A DNA stretch of 64,000 nt from Sulfurovum sp. Its GTDB lineage: Bacteria; Campylobacterota; Campylobacteria; Campylobacterales; Sulfurovaceae. The notes below the pieces were generated by a model that saw only the letters and a list, made by a program, of their open reading frames with translations, had not been told where the DNA came from and did no database searches. Position numbers and translations under genes: made by a program. The stretch spans positions 1 through 64,000 of the forward strand of contig JALWTA010000004.1 in NCBI GenBank assembly GCA_027082955.1, in the 5' to 3' direction. Shown piece by piece: positions 35,497-44,140 of the stretch. Numbering within the stretch: the stretch's first letter is position 1; the number at the start of each line of letters is the position of its first letter.

Positions 35497-36012
35497 TTAT
35501 TGTATGAGCGCTTTGATTTCATCGACGCTCAATACTCTTCCCGTACTTTTAACAACCCCATCGACAACAAGTGCCGGTGTGGTAGTCACACGGTAATTGG
35601 CAATCTCCTGCACATCTTCGACTTTGACGACTTTATAGTCGCTGCCAAGCGCTTTGACCGCCTCTTTTGCAGCCTCTTCAAGTGCCTGACACTTTTTACA
35701 GCCGGTTCCCAACACCTCTATTGTACCTTTTTTGGTTGCAAAGAACGAAAGGCTGTCTGCCTTTTTGGCTACACTCTCCGGTTTGGCAGCTGGTGCAGCA
35801 CAGCAACTCTCATTTGTGTCGTTTGATGCAGGTGTCGCGCAGCATCCCGATGCCGGATCACAAGTTCCCATCTTCATCTCGAGCGGACACCAGTTGATAA
35901 TACCGGTAATCAGAGGGATCACCCCAAGGTAAAACCACGCGTTGCCGCTGTAGACACCATAGCCTATCAGGGCTAAACCCACTACTATTCTTACGATTCT
36001 GTTTGTACTCAT
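35497..36012 (-). CDS. DUF2892-thioredoxin fusion protein (CKKC)
   Basis: 171 aa. Residues 1-45 are the DUF2892 membrane pair ending in NWCPLEMKMGTC. A low-complexity linker rich in Cys, Ala and Pro (about 50-85, with CC pairs at about 57 and 70) follows. The C-terminal half is a TM0996-type thioredoxin fold with LGTGCKKCQALEEAA and TTTPALVVDGVV. Linking the disulfide protein to the membrane next to the permease suggests it serves that permease. The free-standing equivalents are at 2603-2806 and 34556-34804. Confidence 0.85.
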   Translation of the reverse strand: MSTNRIVRIVVGLALIGYGVYSGNAWFYLGVIPLITGIINWCPLEMKMGTCDPASGCCATPASNDTNESCCAAPAAKPESVAKKADSLSFFATKKGTIEVLGTGCKKCQALEEAAKEAVKALGSDYKVVKVEDVQEIANYRVTTTPALVVDGVVKSTGRVLSVDEIKALIQ

Positions 36013-36023
36013 TTGTTTTTCCT

Positions 36024-36971
36024 TTATTTTAAAATGTAGTTAAAGAGATAACCGATACAGATGATCCCCACCCCGACGATACCGAAGAAGATCGCGATCA
36101 GTTTGGTATGGAGTATCTTTTTAAGGATCATCGCTTCAGGCAGGCTGAGCGCAGTGATCGCCATCATGAAACTCAGCGCCGTACCCATCAGCATCCCTTT
36201 GTCTGTCAGCACCTCGACCAGCGGCATAACACCCGCGGCGTTGGAGTACATCGGGATACCAAGAATGACCGCCAGCGGCACACCGTACCAATTGTCACCA
36301 CCGGCATATTTGACGATGAAATCTTCAGGTACATAGCCGTGAATAAACGCTCCCACACCGACACCGACGAGTACATAGAGCCAGATCTTCTTGACAATAT
36401 CGGCGGTATACTCCCACGCCTCTTTGGCACGTGCTTTTGCTGACATCTTCACCTCGCCCGCTTCAAGTTTCTCATCGATGGGCTTGACGGGGATGAGCAC
36501 ATACTTCTCAAGGTTGAAACGCCCGATGACAAACCCACCGACAATCGCCACAAAGAGCCCAAAGCCGATGTAGATGGCAGTCACCTTCCAGCCAAAGAGG
36601 GTAAAGAGCATCGCAATGGCGATCTCGTTGTTCATCGGTGCACTGATGAGGTACGAAAAGGTCACCCCCAGCGGGATGCGCGCCTGCAAAAAGCCCAGAA
36701 AGAGCGGAATGGCACTGCATGAACAAAAGGGGGTGATGATCCCAAAGAGTGCCGCCAGTACGTTACCGTAAAGCTCCGACTTGCCCTGAAGATGTGCTCG
36801 GACGTACTCGGTGTTGAAGTGTGTGCGCAGGTAGGAAACCACAAAGATGATGACCACCAACAAAAAGAGGATCTTGACCGTGTCGTAAATGAAGAAGTTA
36901 ACGGTTTCGTTCACACGCCCCGTCAACCCCAACCAATCGACCGTCAGATGGTCGACAAAACTTTTCCACAT
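36024..36971 (-). CDS. ArsP/DUF318-type permease
   Basis: 315 aa, about eight membrane segments. Family features: TPFCSCSAIPLFLGFLQA near residue 80-97 with its Cys-x-Cys, YLISAPMNNEIA and the second-half GIPMYSNAAGVMPL. Relatives include organoarsenical exporters (ArsP) and unassigned YraQ proteins. First gene of the long redox operon, with RBS AAAAAGGAAC and a promoter overlapped by an ArsR-like operator. A trivalent metalloid or thiol-reactive substrate is inferred, not shown. Confidence 0.85.
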   Translation of the reverse strand: MWKSFVDHLTVDWLGLTGRVNETVNFFIYDTVKILFLLVVIIFVVSYLRTHFNTEYVRAHLQGKSELYGNVLAALFGIITPFCSCSAIPLFLGFLQARIPLGVTFSYLISAPMNNEIAIAMLFTLFGWKVTAIYIGFGLFVAIVGGFVIGRFNLEKYVLIPVKPIDEKLEAGEVKMSAKARAKEAWEYTADIVKKIWLYVLVGVGVGAFIHGYVPEDFIVKYAGGDNWYGVPLAVILGIPMYSNAAGVMPLVEVLTDKGMLMGTALSFMMAITALSLPEAMILKKILHTKLIAIFFGIVGVGIICIGYLFNYILK

Positions 36972-37000
36972 AATAGTTCCTTTTTGAATGAATATATAAG

Positions 37001-37040
37001 ACTATAGCAGGTTTTTGAGAATAAATCAAGATATCTTGAT
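37001..37040 (-). promoter_or_regulatory. Promoter with overlapping ATCAA-N6-TTGAT operator
   Basis: On the minus strand: TTGATT at 37029-37024, a 17-nt spacer, and TATAGT at 37006-37001, upstream of the ArsP-type gene. The perfect palindrome ATCAAGATATCTTGAT (37025-37040) covers the -35 box. Spacing and half-sites resemble ArsR/SmtB-family operators, so repression relieved by a metal(loid) is likely. No arsR gene lies in the window. Confidence 0.7.
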
Positions 37041-37069
37041 ATATTGTAGTATTTTCTTTAAAATATGTC

Positions 37070-38434
37070 TTATATCAGACAAAGCAGCAGATAGCTCAAA
37101 GGCAACAATGCCAGCCACCAGAAGGCTTTTCGCTCCAACCACTTGACCTTGCCGGACTCTACCAAAGTAATACGTCTTGATATTAGAAGCAGCGTCCAGC
37201 CTACTGCAACGAAATCGAAAATACCGAACAGATGCAGCCACTCCTCACCCGGCTGTGCCAGAGGAGCAACAAAATGAAAAGGCAGGTGAAAGGCTTCGAT
37301 AAAACCGTTGACAACGTTATGAAAATAGCGTGTAAGAAAGCTTTGGAACGCCACCCCTATGGAAGAAACCAGCGCAAGCGGTGCATAGGCGTACCCTACC
37401 TCTACAAAGAGTCTCTTGCGGTTGATTCCCAGTATCTTTGACGCTTTTGTAAAACTAAGCCACACCAGAAACAGTGTCAATCCTACCGCAACCAGCAGCG
37501 TGAATACCGCCTCAAAATTGAGCGCAGAATGCGGAAAAACCGCTTTGCAGCACGCTGTAAGCCACATCCATGGAAGATAGTCTGCAACGGCACTGTGGTT
37601 GAGTGTCATGGTCAGTTTCATTGTGAACGTCATAAAGGCAAAGAGCAGCAGGTAGGTCCAGACATCAACGGCATGTGTGGGTCTTATGGGCTGTGTCAGT
37701 GAAAAACCGAAGCCTTTTGCCTTGTAGCTGATGGCGGCACAGGCGTTGGCGCAGTCCATGCAGAGCGTACAGTCGCCCATACTGTTATTTTTGTCGAAGT
37801 TGAACGGAGACTGGTCGAATTCACACGCTTTGGCACACTCGAAGGTCGTACAGGTATCGCAGGCGGAGCGGTAACTCCCCAACCACATGAACCCTATGCG
37901 CGAAAAGGCATTGCGTATGGCACTGATAGGGCAGATGTGGGCACAGTAACTCATGTCTTTAAAAAGGAAATAAAAGAGAAATGCCAGCAACATAAAAAAG
38001 GTGTAGAAAAACGCTACGGCAACCGGTTTGGAAAAGACAGACGGAAAAGCATAGAAAAGCCCCCAGTAGACACCCAGCACGATTGTAAGACTGATATAGG
38101 GGTTTTTCAACACTTTTGGCATTTTCACCGCATGTCCATTGCGCTTGATGATCTTTTTCCCCACAAAGGCAAGAGGACAGACGGAGCAGAAATACGCTCC
38201 GAGTGTCGGGAGGGAGAGGAACATGAAAAACGGCCAGAAAAACGACCAGAAGACCGCCGTGGTAAAGTGGTTTTCCGAGGCTTCTGGATGGATAAAACCA
38301 TAGACAAGCGCATAGACAAAGATGCCCAAAGCGACGCTGCGAACGACCAAGAGCGTCTTGGGGTTCTTGAAAAAACGCTCACCCCACTTATAGGCAAAGA
38401 GGTCGTTACGGTCACGCGCGATTGTCTCGACCAT
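37070..38434 (-). CDS. Membrane polyferredoxin (4Fe-4S, NapH/CcoG-like)
   Basis: 454 aa, about nine membrane segments. Cysteine motifs: CSVCP (about 83-87), CAHICPISA (about 163-171), then a soluble ferredoxin-like region with CDTCTTFECAKACE and CTLCMDCANACA (about 188-235), enough for two [4Fe-4S] clusters plus the CxxxCP pairs. Likely a quinol-linked electron-transfer subunit; partner unknown. It follows the carboxymuconolactone decarboxylase-like gene by 21 nt and ends just before the ArsP-type promoter. Confidence 0.8.
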   Translation of the reverse strand: MVETIARDRNDLFAYKWGERFFKNPKTLLVVRSVALGIFVYALVYGFIHPEASENHFTTAVFWSFFWPFFMFLSLPTLGAYFCSVCPLAFVGKKIIKRNGHAVKMPKVLKNPYISLTIVLGVYWGLFYAFPSVFSKPVAVAFFYTFFMLLAFLFYFLFKDMSYCAHICPISAIRNAFSRIGFMWLGSYRSACDTCTTFECAKACEFDQSPFNFDKNNSMGDCTLCMDCANACAAISYKAKGFGFSLTQPIRPTHAVDVWTYLLLFAFMTFTMKLTMTLNHSAVADYLPWMWLTACCKAVFPHSALNFEAVFTLLVAVGLTLFLVWLSFTKASKILGINRKRLFVEVGYAYAPLALVSSIGVAFQSFLTRYFHNVVNGFIEAFHLPFHFVAPLAQPGEEWLHLFGIFDFVAVGWTLLLISRRITLVESGKVKWLERKAFWWLALLPLSYLLLCLI

Positions 38435-38455
38435 TGTCTGTTCCTTTACATTTCC

Positions 38456-38818
38456 TTAGCTCTCGAACGTATCGAAAGCCGCTTTTGCATTGCCCATCAC
38501 GGCACTGCCCTGTGCGTGCTTGACAATCTTGACAAGATAGGCGAGTTCCTCTTTGGTAATGCCCATCTTTTTAAGCATTTTGGTCTGCTCCTGGATGCAC
38601 TCTTGGCTTCCGAGTGTAATGGAAGCTGCCAGCGCGATCATCATCGATGTTTTGGGATCGAACGGGTTTTTCTCGTCTTGAACACTGAATTTACTGCTCA
38701 TCGCCTGCTCTACGAGAAATCTCGGGTCGATCGCTTTGGCGCTGTTGAGGGTTTGAGGGAGTGCTCCCATCTTTTCGACCATCATCGCTTCTACTTGTTC
38801 TGGTGTTGGTGCTTGCAT
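38456..38818 (-). CDS. Carboxymuconolactone decarboxylase/AhpD-like protein
   Basis: 120 aa from the ATG at 38818 (AAGGAATATAGT upstream); a longer frame to 38869 runs into the terminator of the preceding gene. The core DPKTSMMIALAASITLGSQECIQEQTKMLKKMGITKEEL is the CMD/AhpD helical fold. The usual redox pair CxxC is reduced to a single cysteine (QECIQEQ), so AhpD-type disulfide reductase activity is doubtful. Probably cotranscribed with the polyferredoxin. Confidence 0.8.
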   Translation of the reverse strand: MQAPTPEQVEAMMVEKMGALPQTLNSAKAIDPRFLVEQAMSSKFSVQDEKNPFDPKTSMMIALAASITLGSQECIQEQTKMLKKMGITKEELAYLVKIVKHAQGSAVMGNAKAAFDTFES

Positions 38819-38867
38819 ACTATATTCCTTTAATATAAAATTGGTGATACCGCATAGCGGCATCTTC

Positions 38868-38890
38868 AAAAGGCTCGCACAGAGCCTTTC
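38868..38890 (-). terminator. Terminator after the SQR-like gene
   Basis: AAAGGCTC, 5-nt loop, GAGCCTTT: an 8-bp stem starting 14 nt past the stop. On the minus strand it continues into TTTTGAAG. Confidence 0.75.
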
Positions 38891-38902
38891 AAAGAGGCAG
38901 CG

Positions 38903-40120
38903 TCACAGTTTAAGCAGCTTGTCTGTCATCTCCATTGCAAAATCCGGCGGCATATGCCCTTTGTTATAGTAAAGATAGCTGTCAAATCCCCACTTCATCA
39001 TCTTCGACAGCGGTGAATAGATCGCCTTGTCCGTCGGTCCGCCGTAAAGGTTGTCCGAGACAATGAGTGTCGCATCATGACCACCCATATTCATAATACA
39101 GAAGACCTCAAGGTCATGCGGTGGAATCTCAACCTCCTCACCTAGCTCTTTCATCAGTGTCGCTGCGGCGATCGCGCCCTGAATAATGGCAACATGTCCC
39201 AGTTTCGGCTGTGCAAGCGCAGTGATGTCACCGGCAGCAAAGATATTTGGGTAGTCAAGATGGTGCATCTGCCCGTCGGTAGGGATAAAGCCTTTTTCAT
39301 CACCGACCTGTGAGCGCTTGAGTGCTTCAGGTGCACCATAGGGCGGAATGACAATCGCCAGATCACACGGCATGGTCGTGCCATCCTCAAACGCAATGAA
39401 ATCCTTGCCGATCTCAGTGAGAACCTTATTGTTGTGCAAGGTGATCTCTCGCGCTTTCATATATTTGCCTACTACTTCACGCGGGGTATCACCGACATCT
39501 TCGAAAAAGATCTCACCCGGTGTGAAAACATCTATTTTGTAGTCTTTGCCGCGCTGCAGATGCTTGTCTTCGTTCAGATAGTAGTCGAGCATGAACATGA
39601 TCTCGCCTATTGGTCCTTCACACGGCGCCGAAAGCGGCGGAGCGTCGACCCGCGTGCCCCAGGTACTTTTTGCCGCACCGGCAACAATCTTGCCGCCTTC
39701 AAATGTTTTGACACGTTCCCACAGCCGCTGTGCTTCCTTGTCATCACACACAGAGTAGCCATATTCACGATATCCCTTGATAGCATCATAATCCTTGACA
39801 GCACCAACAGTAATGAAGAGATAATCATACATTACAGTCTCTCCAGAAGCCAGTTCAATACGACTGTCAAGGGCATCGATATGAGATGCCTCATCCTGAA
39901 TGAATACTGCACCACGCGATGTCAAAGTAGGTTCAAGCTCAACAAGCGAATGTGAGATCGGTGCACCCTCAAAGGCAACTTCGGGAAGCGAAGGTTTCAA
40001 CAGCGAATGAGTGCGCGGATCGATGACCGTTACTTCAATTTTTTTACCGATAAGATGGCGTATTTTATAAAAGATATGCAGACCGGCAAAACCGGCACCG
40101 AGAATAACTACTTTTTTCAT
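38903..40120 (-). CDS. Sulfide:quinone oxidoreductase-like flavoprotein
   Basis: 405 aa. FAD-binding ILGAGFAGL at residues 6-14, second Rossmann stretch near 140-150, and the third FAD motif NIFAAGDIT near 292-300. Three cysteines, 125, 167 (in SAPCEGP) and 341, are spaced like the three catalytic or structural cysteines of SQR (128/160/356 in the Acidithiobacillus enzyme). This favours SQR over a type II NADH dehydrogenase. SQR oxidises sulfide to polysulfide and reduces quinone at the membrane. Own terminator, so transcribed alone; a TTGTCT-16-TATAAA promoter is plausible upstream (minus strand). Confidence 0.78.
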   Translation of the reverse strand: MKKVVILGAGFAGLHIFYKIRHLIGKKIEVTVIDPRTHSLLKPSLPEVAFEGAPISHSLVELEPTLTSRGAVFIQDEASHIDALDSRIELASGETVMYDYLFITVGAVKDYDAIKGYREYGYSVCDDKEAQRLWERVKTFEGGKIVAGAAKSTWGTRVDAPPLSAPCEGPIGEIMFMLDYYLNEDKHLQRGKDYKIDVFTPGEIFFEDVGDTPREVVGKYMKAREITLHNNKVLTEIGKDFIAFEDGTTMPCDLAIVIPPYGAPEALKRSQVGDEKGFIPTDGQMHHLDYPNIFAAGDITALAQPKLGHVAIIQGAIAAATLMKELGEEVEIPPHDLEVFCIMNMGGHDATLIVSDNLYGGPTDKAIYSPLSKMMKWGFDSYLYYNKGHMPPDFAMEMTDKLLKL

Positions 40121-40241
40121 GGTAACCCTTTTTTATACAATCAAGTCTCTTGGAGACAACGGCTTTAATTCATTCACAAAATTGAAATCAAAGCACCACT
40201 TTTATTTGGGTATACAGCAGATAAAACAGTGTTCTATCTTC

Positions 40242-40262
40242 AAAACACTCCAAAGGAGTGCT
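40242..40262 (-). terminator. Terminator of the RND operon
   Basis: CACTCC-AAA-GGAGTG hairpin lying 18 nt past the DUF4395 stop. On the minus strand the stem is followed by TTTTGAAG. The remaining upstream space (40121-40240) shows no gene. Confidence 0.6.
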
Positions 40263-40278
40263 TCAAAGAGAGAATCTA

Positions 40279-41022
40279 TTATTCATCATCGTCATCGTTA
40301 AAGAAGGCTTCCTCTTCGGCTTTCTCTTTTGCCTTTTGAATGGCTTCAAGCTGTGCTTTGGACATCATCAATGTTTTCATCTTCTTCACAAAGATTGTCC
40401 GGTCAGGCAGTTTGGTAAAGTAGGCGTAAATGCCGTAACCCATGATCAGCACAGTCGTAATCAAAATCACCTTCTGCGCAGGATTAAACCGCTGAATAGG
40501 CTCTTTGATGTTCATCTCACAAACACCGCCTGGACAGTACTTGGGATCTTTGCGTTTTATCCACTCGTAAATCTTACACCCAAGACAGATGGAGAATGCC
40601 GATTCGAAAAAGAGCAATGCCATACAGATCAGACAGACCAGCACCTTGATGGGGTTTGGTTCAAAATGGATGACCAGATAGTAAAACATCGGCCATGCCA
40701 AAATGAACCCCAGCGCCCATGCAAAACGCTTCTGTGCCGCACCGACATATTCGGGCTTTTGGTTCTGTACGAAAAAACGCCCAAGCATCAGACTTGGAGA
40801 ATATCGCGGCTGAATGATGCGTATAGTAAAGTCAATAGCAAAGAAAGTAACAAAGTATTTTGAAAAAATGGCTGTATGCAGCATAATGCCGTTTGTCAGT
40901 CCCAAAAAAGCACCCACGAACAAAATCGCTGCCGCTGCACGCGCCTCTCTCTCGTTAAGTACCCGTACTTCATATCCGGGTACCTTTTCGCCATAGGCGA
41001 AGAACTCTTTCCAATCCAACAC
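40279..41022 (-). CDS. DUF4395-type membrane protein
   Basis: About 247 aa. A consensus AGGAGG lies just after the RND stop; GTG at 41022 (3 nt spacing) or TTG at 41019 (6 nt spacing) is the start, and a longer frame would overlap the RND gene. Four to five hydrophobic segments; ARAAAAILFVGAFLGL and RIIQPRYSPSLMLGRF match DUF4395. CLGCKIYEW and CPGGVCE give a cluster of four cysteines near residues 170-190. The tail is very acidic (FNDDDDE). Last gene of the RND operon; function unknown. Confidence 0.7.
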   Translation of the reverse strand: MLDWKEFFAYGEKVPGYEVRVLNEREARAAAAILFVGAFLGLTNGIMLHTAIFSKYFVTFFAIDFTIRIIQPRYSPSLMLGRFFVQNQKPEYVGAAQKRFAWALGFILAWPMFYYLVIHFEPNPIKVLVCLICMALLFFESAFSICLGCKIYEWIKRKDPKYCPGGVCEMNIKEPIQRFNPAQKVILITTVLIMGYGIYAYFTKLPDRTIFVKKMKTLMMSKAQLEAIQKAKEKAEEEAFFNDDDDE

Positions 41023-41029
41023 AAACCTC

Positions 41030-44000
41030 CTATGATATGATGGCTTCTTCCACTTTTTCAAGCGGATTTGTTTTTTTGTTCCCACTGTCAAAAATGTACG
41101 CATACATCGGTACATAAACCAGTGTCAGCAGTGTCCCGACCAACAGACCCCCAATGGCGACATCGGCAAGCGGTGAAAGGCGTTCCAGCCCCACTGCCTG
41201 TTCCAGTGCGATGGGAATCATCCCCGCTATTGTACCAAAAGCTGTCATCATAACAGGACGGAAACGTACACGTACCGCCTCCTGTGCACTGTCAAACGGA
41301 CTTTCACCCTGCTCTCGGTAGGATTGATAGAAGTCAATCAGCAGTACGGCGTTTTTAATGATGATCCCAAAGAGCAGCAGTATTCCCAAAAGACTTGGCA
41401 TACAGCTTGGCTTGTCAAAGAGCAGCATTCCCCACGCTGCACCAATGAGCGACAGCGGCAGTACCAAAATCATAATAAACGCCAGTCTGACCGAACGGTA
41501 AATCGCAATCAGTGTCATGATCAGAATGATGACACCCAACCCGATCGCTTTGAGCATCCGTTTAAAGCTGTCATGGATCTGTGCGATATCCCCCGTCTGA
41601 TCGATCTGAATGTCGCTGATGTTGGCATCTTTGAGTGCGGCAACGGTATCGTCAGTCAGGTGGGTGACCGGACGTTTGGCACGGTAGCCGTTGACATCGA
41701 CACTATAGAGCATCTTGTCACGCTCGATCTTCGCAAAGGTCATGTGACGCTTGAGCGTCGCCACTTGTGAGAGCGGAATCTCACCACTTGGGGTGGTGAT
41801 GGGCAGGAGTCTCAGTGTCTCGATGTTCTCGGAGAACTTCCCTTTAAGGTAGAGTCTGACTACCTGTGTGTTCATAGACTGGAAGTTGGCATTGAGCCCT
41901 ACCACCTGCCCTTTGATCGGCAGCTGCATCGCGATCTGGTACGGAGTAATGCCGTAGCTGAGCGCTTTGTTCTCGTCAATATCCATCTCCACTTCCATGA
42001 AGTCCTTGTCCCAGCTGGTACTGACCGATGTCAGCCCCTTGACATCCTCCATCGCCTTTGCCACTTCATGTGCCTTGTCAGGCAGTGCGTCGACATACGG
42101 TGAACTGAGTCTCGTATCAACCGTCGCTTTAATGGAGGAGAGTGCCGTTGCACCAAAGTCAAAGACATCGTTTCGCTTGAGCCCTTCCAGATGTGAGAGT
42201 CTGTTACGGATAATATCTTCCAGTTCCCACATGCTCTTATCACGCTTGAAACGGTTGACTGCATTGATGGTAATGGTCGCTTCAGCCGGAAGGTTTCCTG
42301 AACCAAGGCTGAGTACTCCCGGCTCCGTACCGAATGCTACAGAGCTCATCTTGACCCACTTCTGTTTGTCCAGCCAGTTGAGGAACGGCTGGATTTTACG
42401 CTCGGCACTCTCAACTGTTTCATTGGCACTGAAAGCGATCTGCGCTTTGATGATCCCCGTATCCATCGGCGGCATCGCATCTTTTCCGATGGTCGGCATG
42501 ATGTTTTTCATACTCATCACCAAAATCATGATGACACCCATGGTCAATACCATACGTCTGGCAAACCAGAACTTACCGTTGGAGAAGCGGATGATCCCCT
42601 CGTAGGGACCGACCAGCTTGCCGATGGTGTGCTGATAGAACCACTCGAACCACCCTTCTACTTTTGTCTTGCCGACCCCGTTACGGTAGAGCCATTTGGA
42701 AAGCAGCGGAATGAACGTGATGGAGAGGAACCAGCTTACCAGCAGCGCGATAATAAGCGTCTCGATAAGCGGTTTGAAGATCTTTTCAGGAAATCCTCCA
42801 ATGAACATCAGCGGGAAGAGAATGGCAATGGTCGCGATGGTACCTGCAAAGACCGGACTGAGTACCTCTTTGGTTCCTTTGGTGATGGCATCTTCAAGCT
42901 TCTCATGCCCTTCGGTCAAGTGCCGTTCAATGTTCTCAAGTACCACGACCGCATCGTCGGTGAGCATTCCCAGCGCAAGGATGATCGCCGTATAGATAAC
43001 GATGTTGAGCTCTCCTCCCGTCAACCAGATGATCGCCATGGTGGAGAAGAAGACCATCGGGATGGAAAGCCCTGCTGCAATAATCGCACGGAAATTCCCA
43101 AGGAAGATCATGATCACAAGCAGGGTATAAATAATCGCATCACGCAGCGCTTCAAGCATGTTGTCGTTCGCCTGCTCGATGAGGTCGCGCTGGGTATCGG
43201 AGATCTCAAAACGGATATTGGGATACTTTGCCTCAAGCTGTTTCATCTCCTTGCGTGCGGCTTTGGAGACATCGAGCACACTTCCACCCGGAGCACGCTG
43301 CACCGCAAGGGCAATGGCATCTTTGCCATTACCGATGTAGCCGCTGGTACGCTTCTGATAGCTCCACTTCACATCGGCAATGTCGCTCAGGCGGACATTG
43401 GGCATGATCTGAAGCTGTTTAAGCTTTTCGATATTGTCTTTTTCCCCATAGAAAGTAACCGTGTAAAAGTTATTTTTGCCCTTGATGAATCCAAGAGGCA
43501 TATCGCGGTTGAGTGTGCCGATGGCTTTGGCAATGTTTTCAAAGTTGACATGGTACTTTTTCGCTTTGAACGGGTCTACTTCAATGTTGATGGCACTCTC
43601 ATAGCCGCCGAATACTTCGACATTCCCTATGGCGGGGTTACTAAGCAGATGCGGCTTGATGAAACTGTCGGCGATCTTGCGGATATCGGCAAGAGAAACC
43701 GCACTGTTCTTCGGACTCATTGCAATAATGTCCACCGGCAGCGTAAAATCCCCTGCCGTATAGATAGCAGGGTTGGTACCTTTTGGCAGTTTGGCTTTGA
43801 CAATGGAGAGCGCGTTAGCCACATCTACCGCTGCGGCATTGAGCCCCTTTTTGTAGCCAAAGTCCGCCTTGACAATGGAGTAGTTTGCCACATTGACCGA
43901 GCTGACGTCTGTTACCAGCCCTAGACGGGAGATCTCCTCCTCAATGGGTTTTGAGACTGTCGATGCCGCCACCTGTGCTGTTGCACCCGGTACATTGGTA

Positions 44001-44137
44001 ATGACAATCACCTGCGGCGGGTTGGCATCGGGGAAAAGGTTTTTGGGCAGTGTTACCAGCGCAATGATCCCCATAATGAAAAATGCCGCTATGATCGAAT
44101 AGAGCAGATAGGGGCGTTTATAGAAAAAGGAAAACAT
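41030..44137 (-). CDS. RND efflux pump, inner membrane subunit
   Basis: 1035 aa, full-length RND. Twelve membrane helices with two large periplasmic loops. Helix 4 carries LGMLTDDAVVVLENIER with the proton-relay Asp pair, and GTIAGMIPIALE with VRVRFRPVMMT marks the C-terminal half. Sequence style is of the hydrophobe/amphiphile (AcrB/MdtB-like) family rather than heavy-metal CzcA. Exports drugs, dyes or organic acids by proton antiport with the adaptor (3 nt upstream) and TolC-like protein. Confidence 0.93.
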   Translation of the reverse strand: MFSFFYKRPYLLYSIIAAFFIMGIIALVTLPKNLFPDANPPQVIVITNVPGATAQVAASTVSKPIEEEISRLGLVTDVSSVNVANYSIVKADFGYKKGLNAAAVDVANALSIVKAKLPKGTNPAIYTAGDFTLPVDIIAMSPKNSAVSLADIRKIADSFIKPHLLSNPAIGNVEVFGGYESAINIEVDPFKAKKYHVNFENIAKAIGTLNRDMPLGFIKGKNNFYTVTFYGEKDNIEKLKQLQIMPNVRLSDIADVKWSYQKRTSGYIGNGKDAIALAVQRAPGGSVLDVSKAARKEMKQLEAKYPNIRFEISDTQRDLIEQANDNMLEALRDAIIYTLLVIMIFLGNFRAIIAAGLSIPMVFFSTMAIIWLTGGELNIVIYTAIILALGMLTDDAVVVLENIERHLTEGHEKLEDAITKGTKEVLSPVFAGTIATIAILFPLMFIGGFPEKIFKPLIETLIIALLVSWFLSITFIPLLSKWLYRNGVGKTKVEGWFEWFYQHTIGKLVGPYEGIIRFSNGKFWFARRMVLTMGVIMILVMSMKNIMPTIGKDAMPPMDTGIIKAQIAFSANETVESAERKIQPFLNWLDKQKWVKMSSVAFGTEPGVLSLGSGNLPAEATITINAVNRFKRDKSMWELEDIIRNRLSHLEGLKRNDVFDFGATALSSIKATVDTRLSSPYVDALPDKAHEVAKAMEDVKGLTSVSTSWDKDFMEVEMDIDENKALSYGITPYQIAMQLPIKGQVVGLNANFQSMNTQVVRLYLKGKFSENIETLRLLPITTPSGEIPLSQVATLKRHMTFAKIERDKMLYSVDVNGYRAKRPVTHLTDDTVAALKDANISDIQIDQTGDIAQIHDSFKRMLKAIGLGVIILIMTLIAIYRSVRLAFIMILVLPLSLIGAAWGMLLFDKPSCMPSLLGILLLFGIIIKNAVLLIDFYQSYREQGESPFDSAQEAVRVRFRPVMMTAFGTIAGMIPIALEQAVGLERLSPLADVAIGGLLVGTLLTLVYVPMYAYIFDSGNKKTNPLEKVEEAIIS

Positions 44138-44140
44138 CCG

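Noticed and set aside
42629-43924. Long plus-strand open frame opposite the RND pump
   Set aside because: Mirror of a strongly conserved gene; Arg/His/Asp-rich translation without domains.
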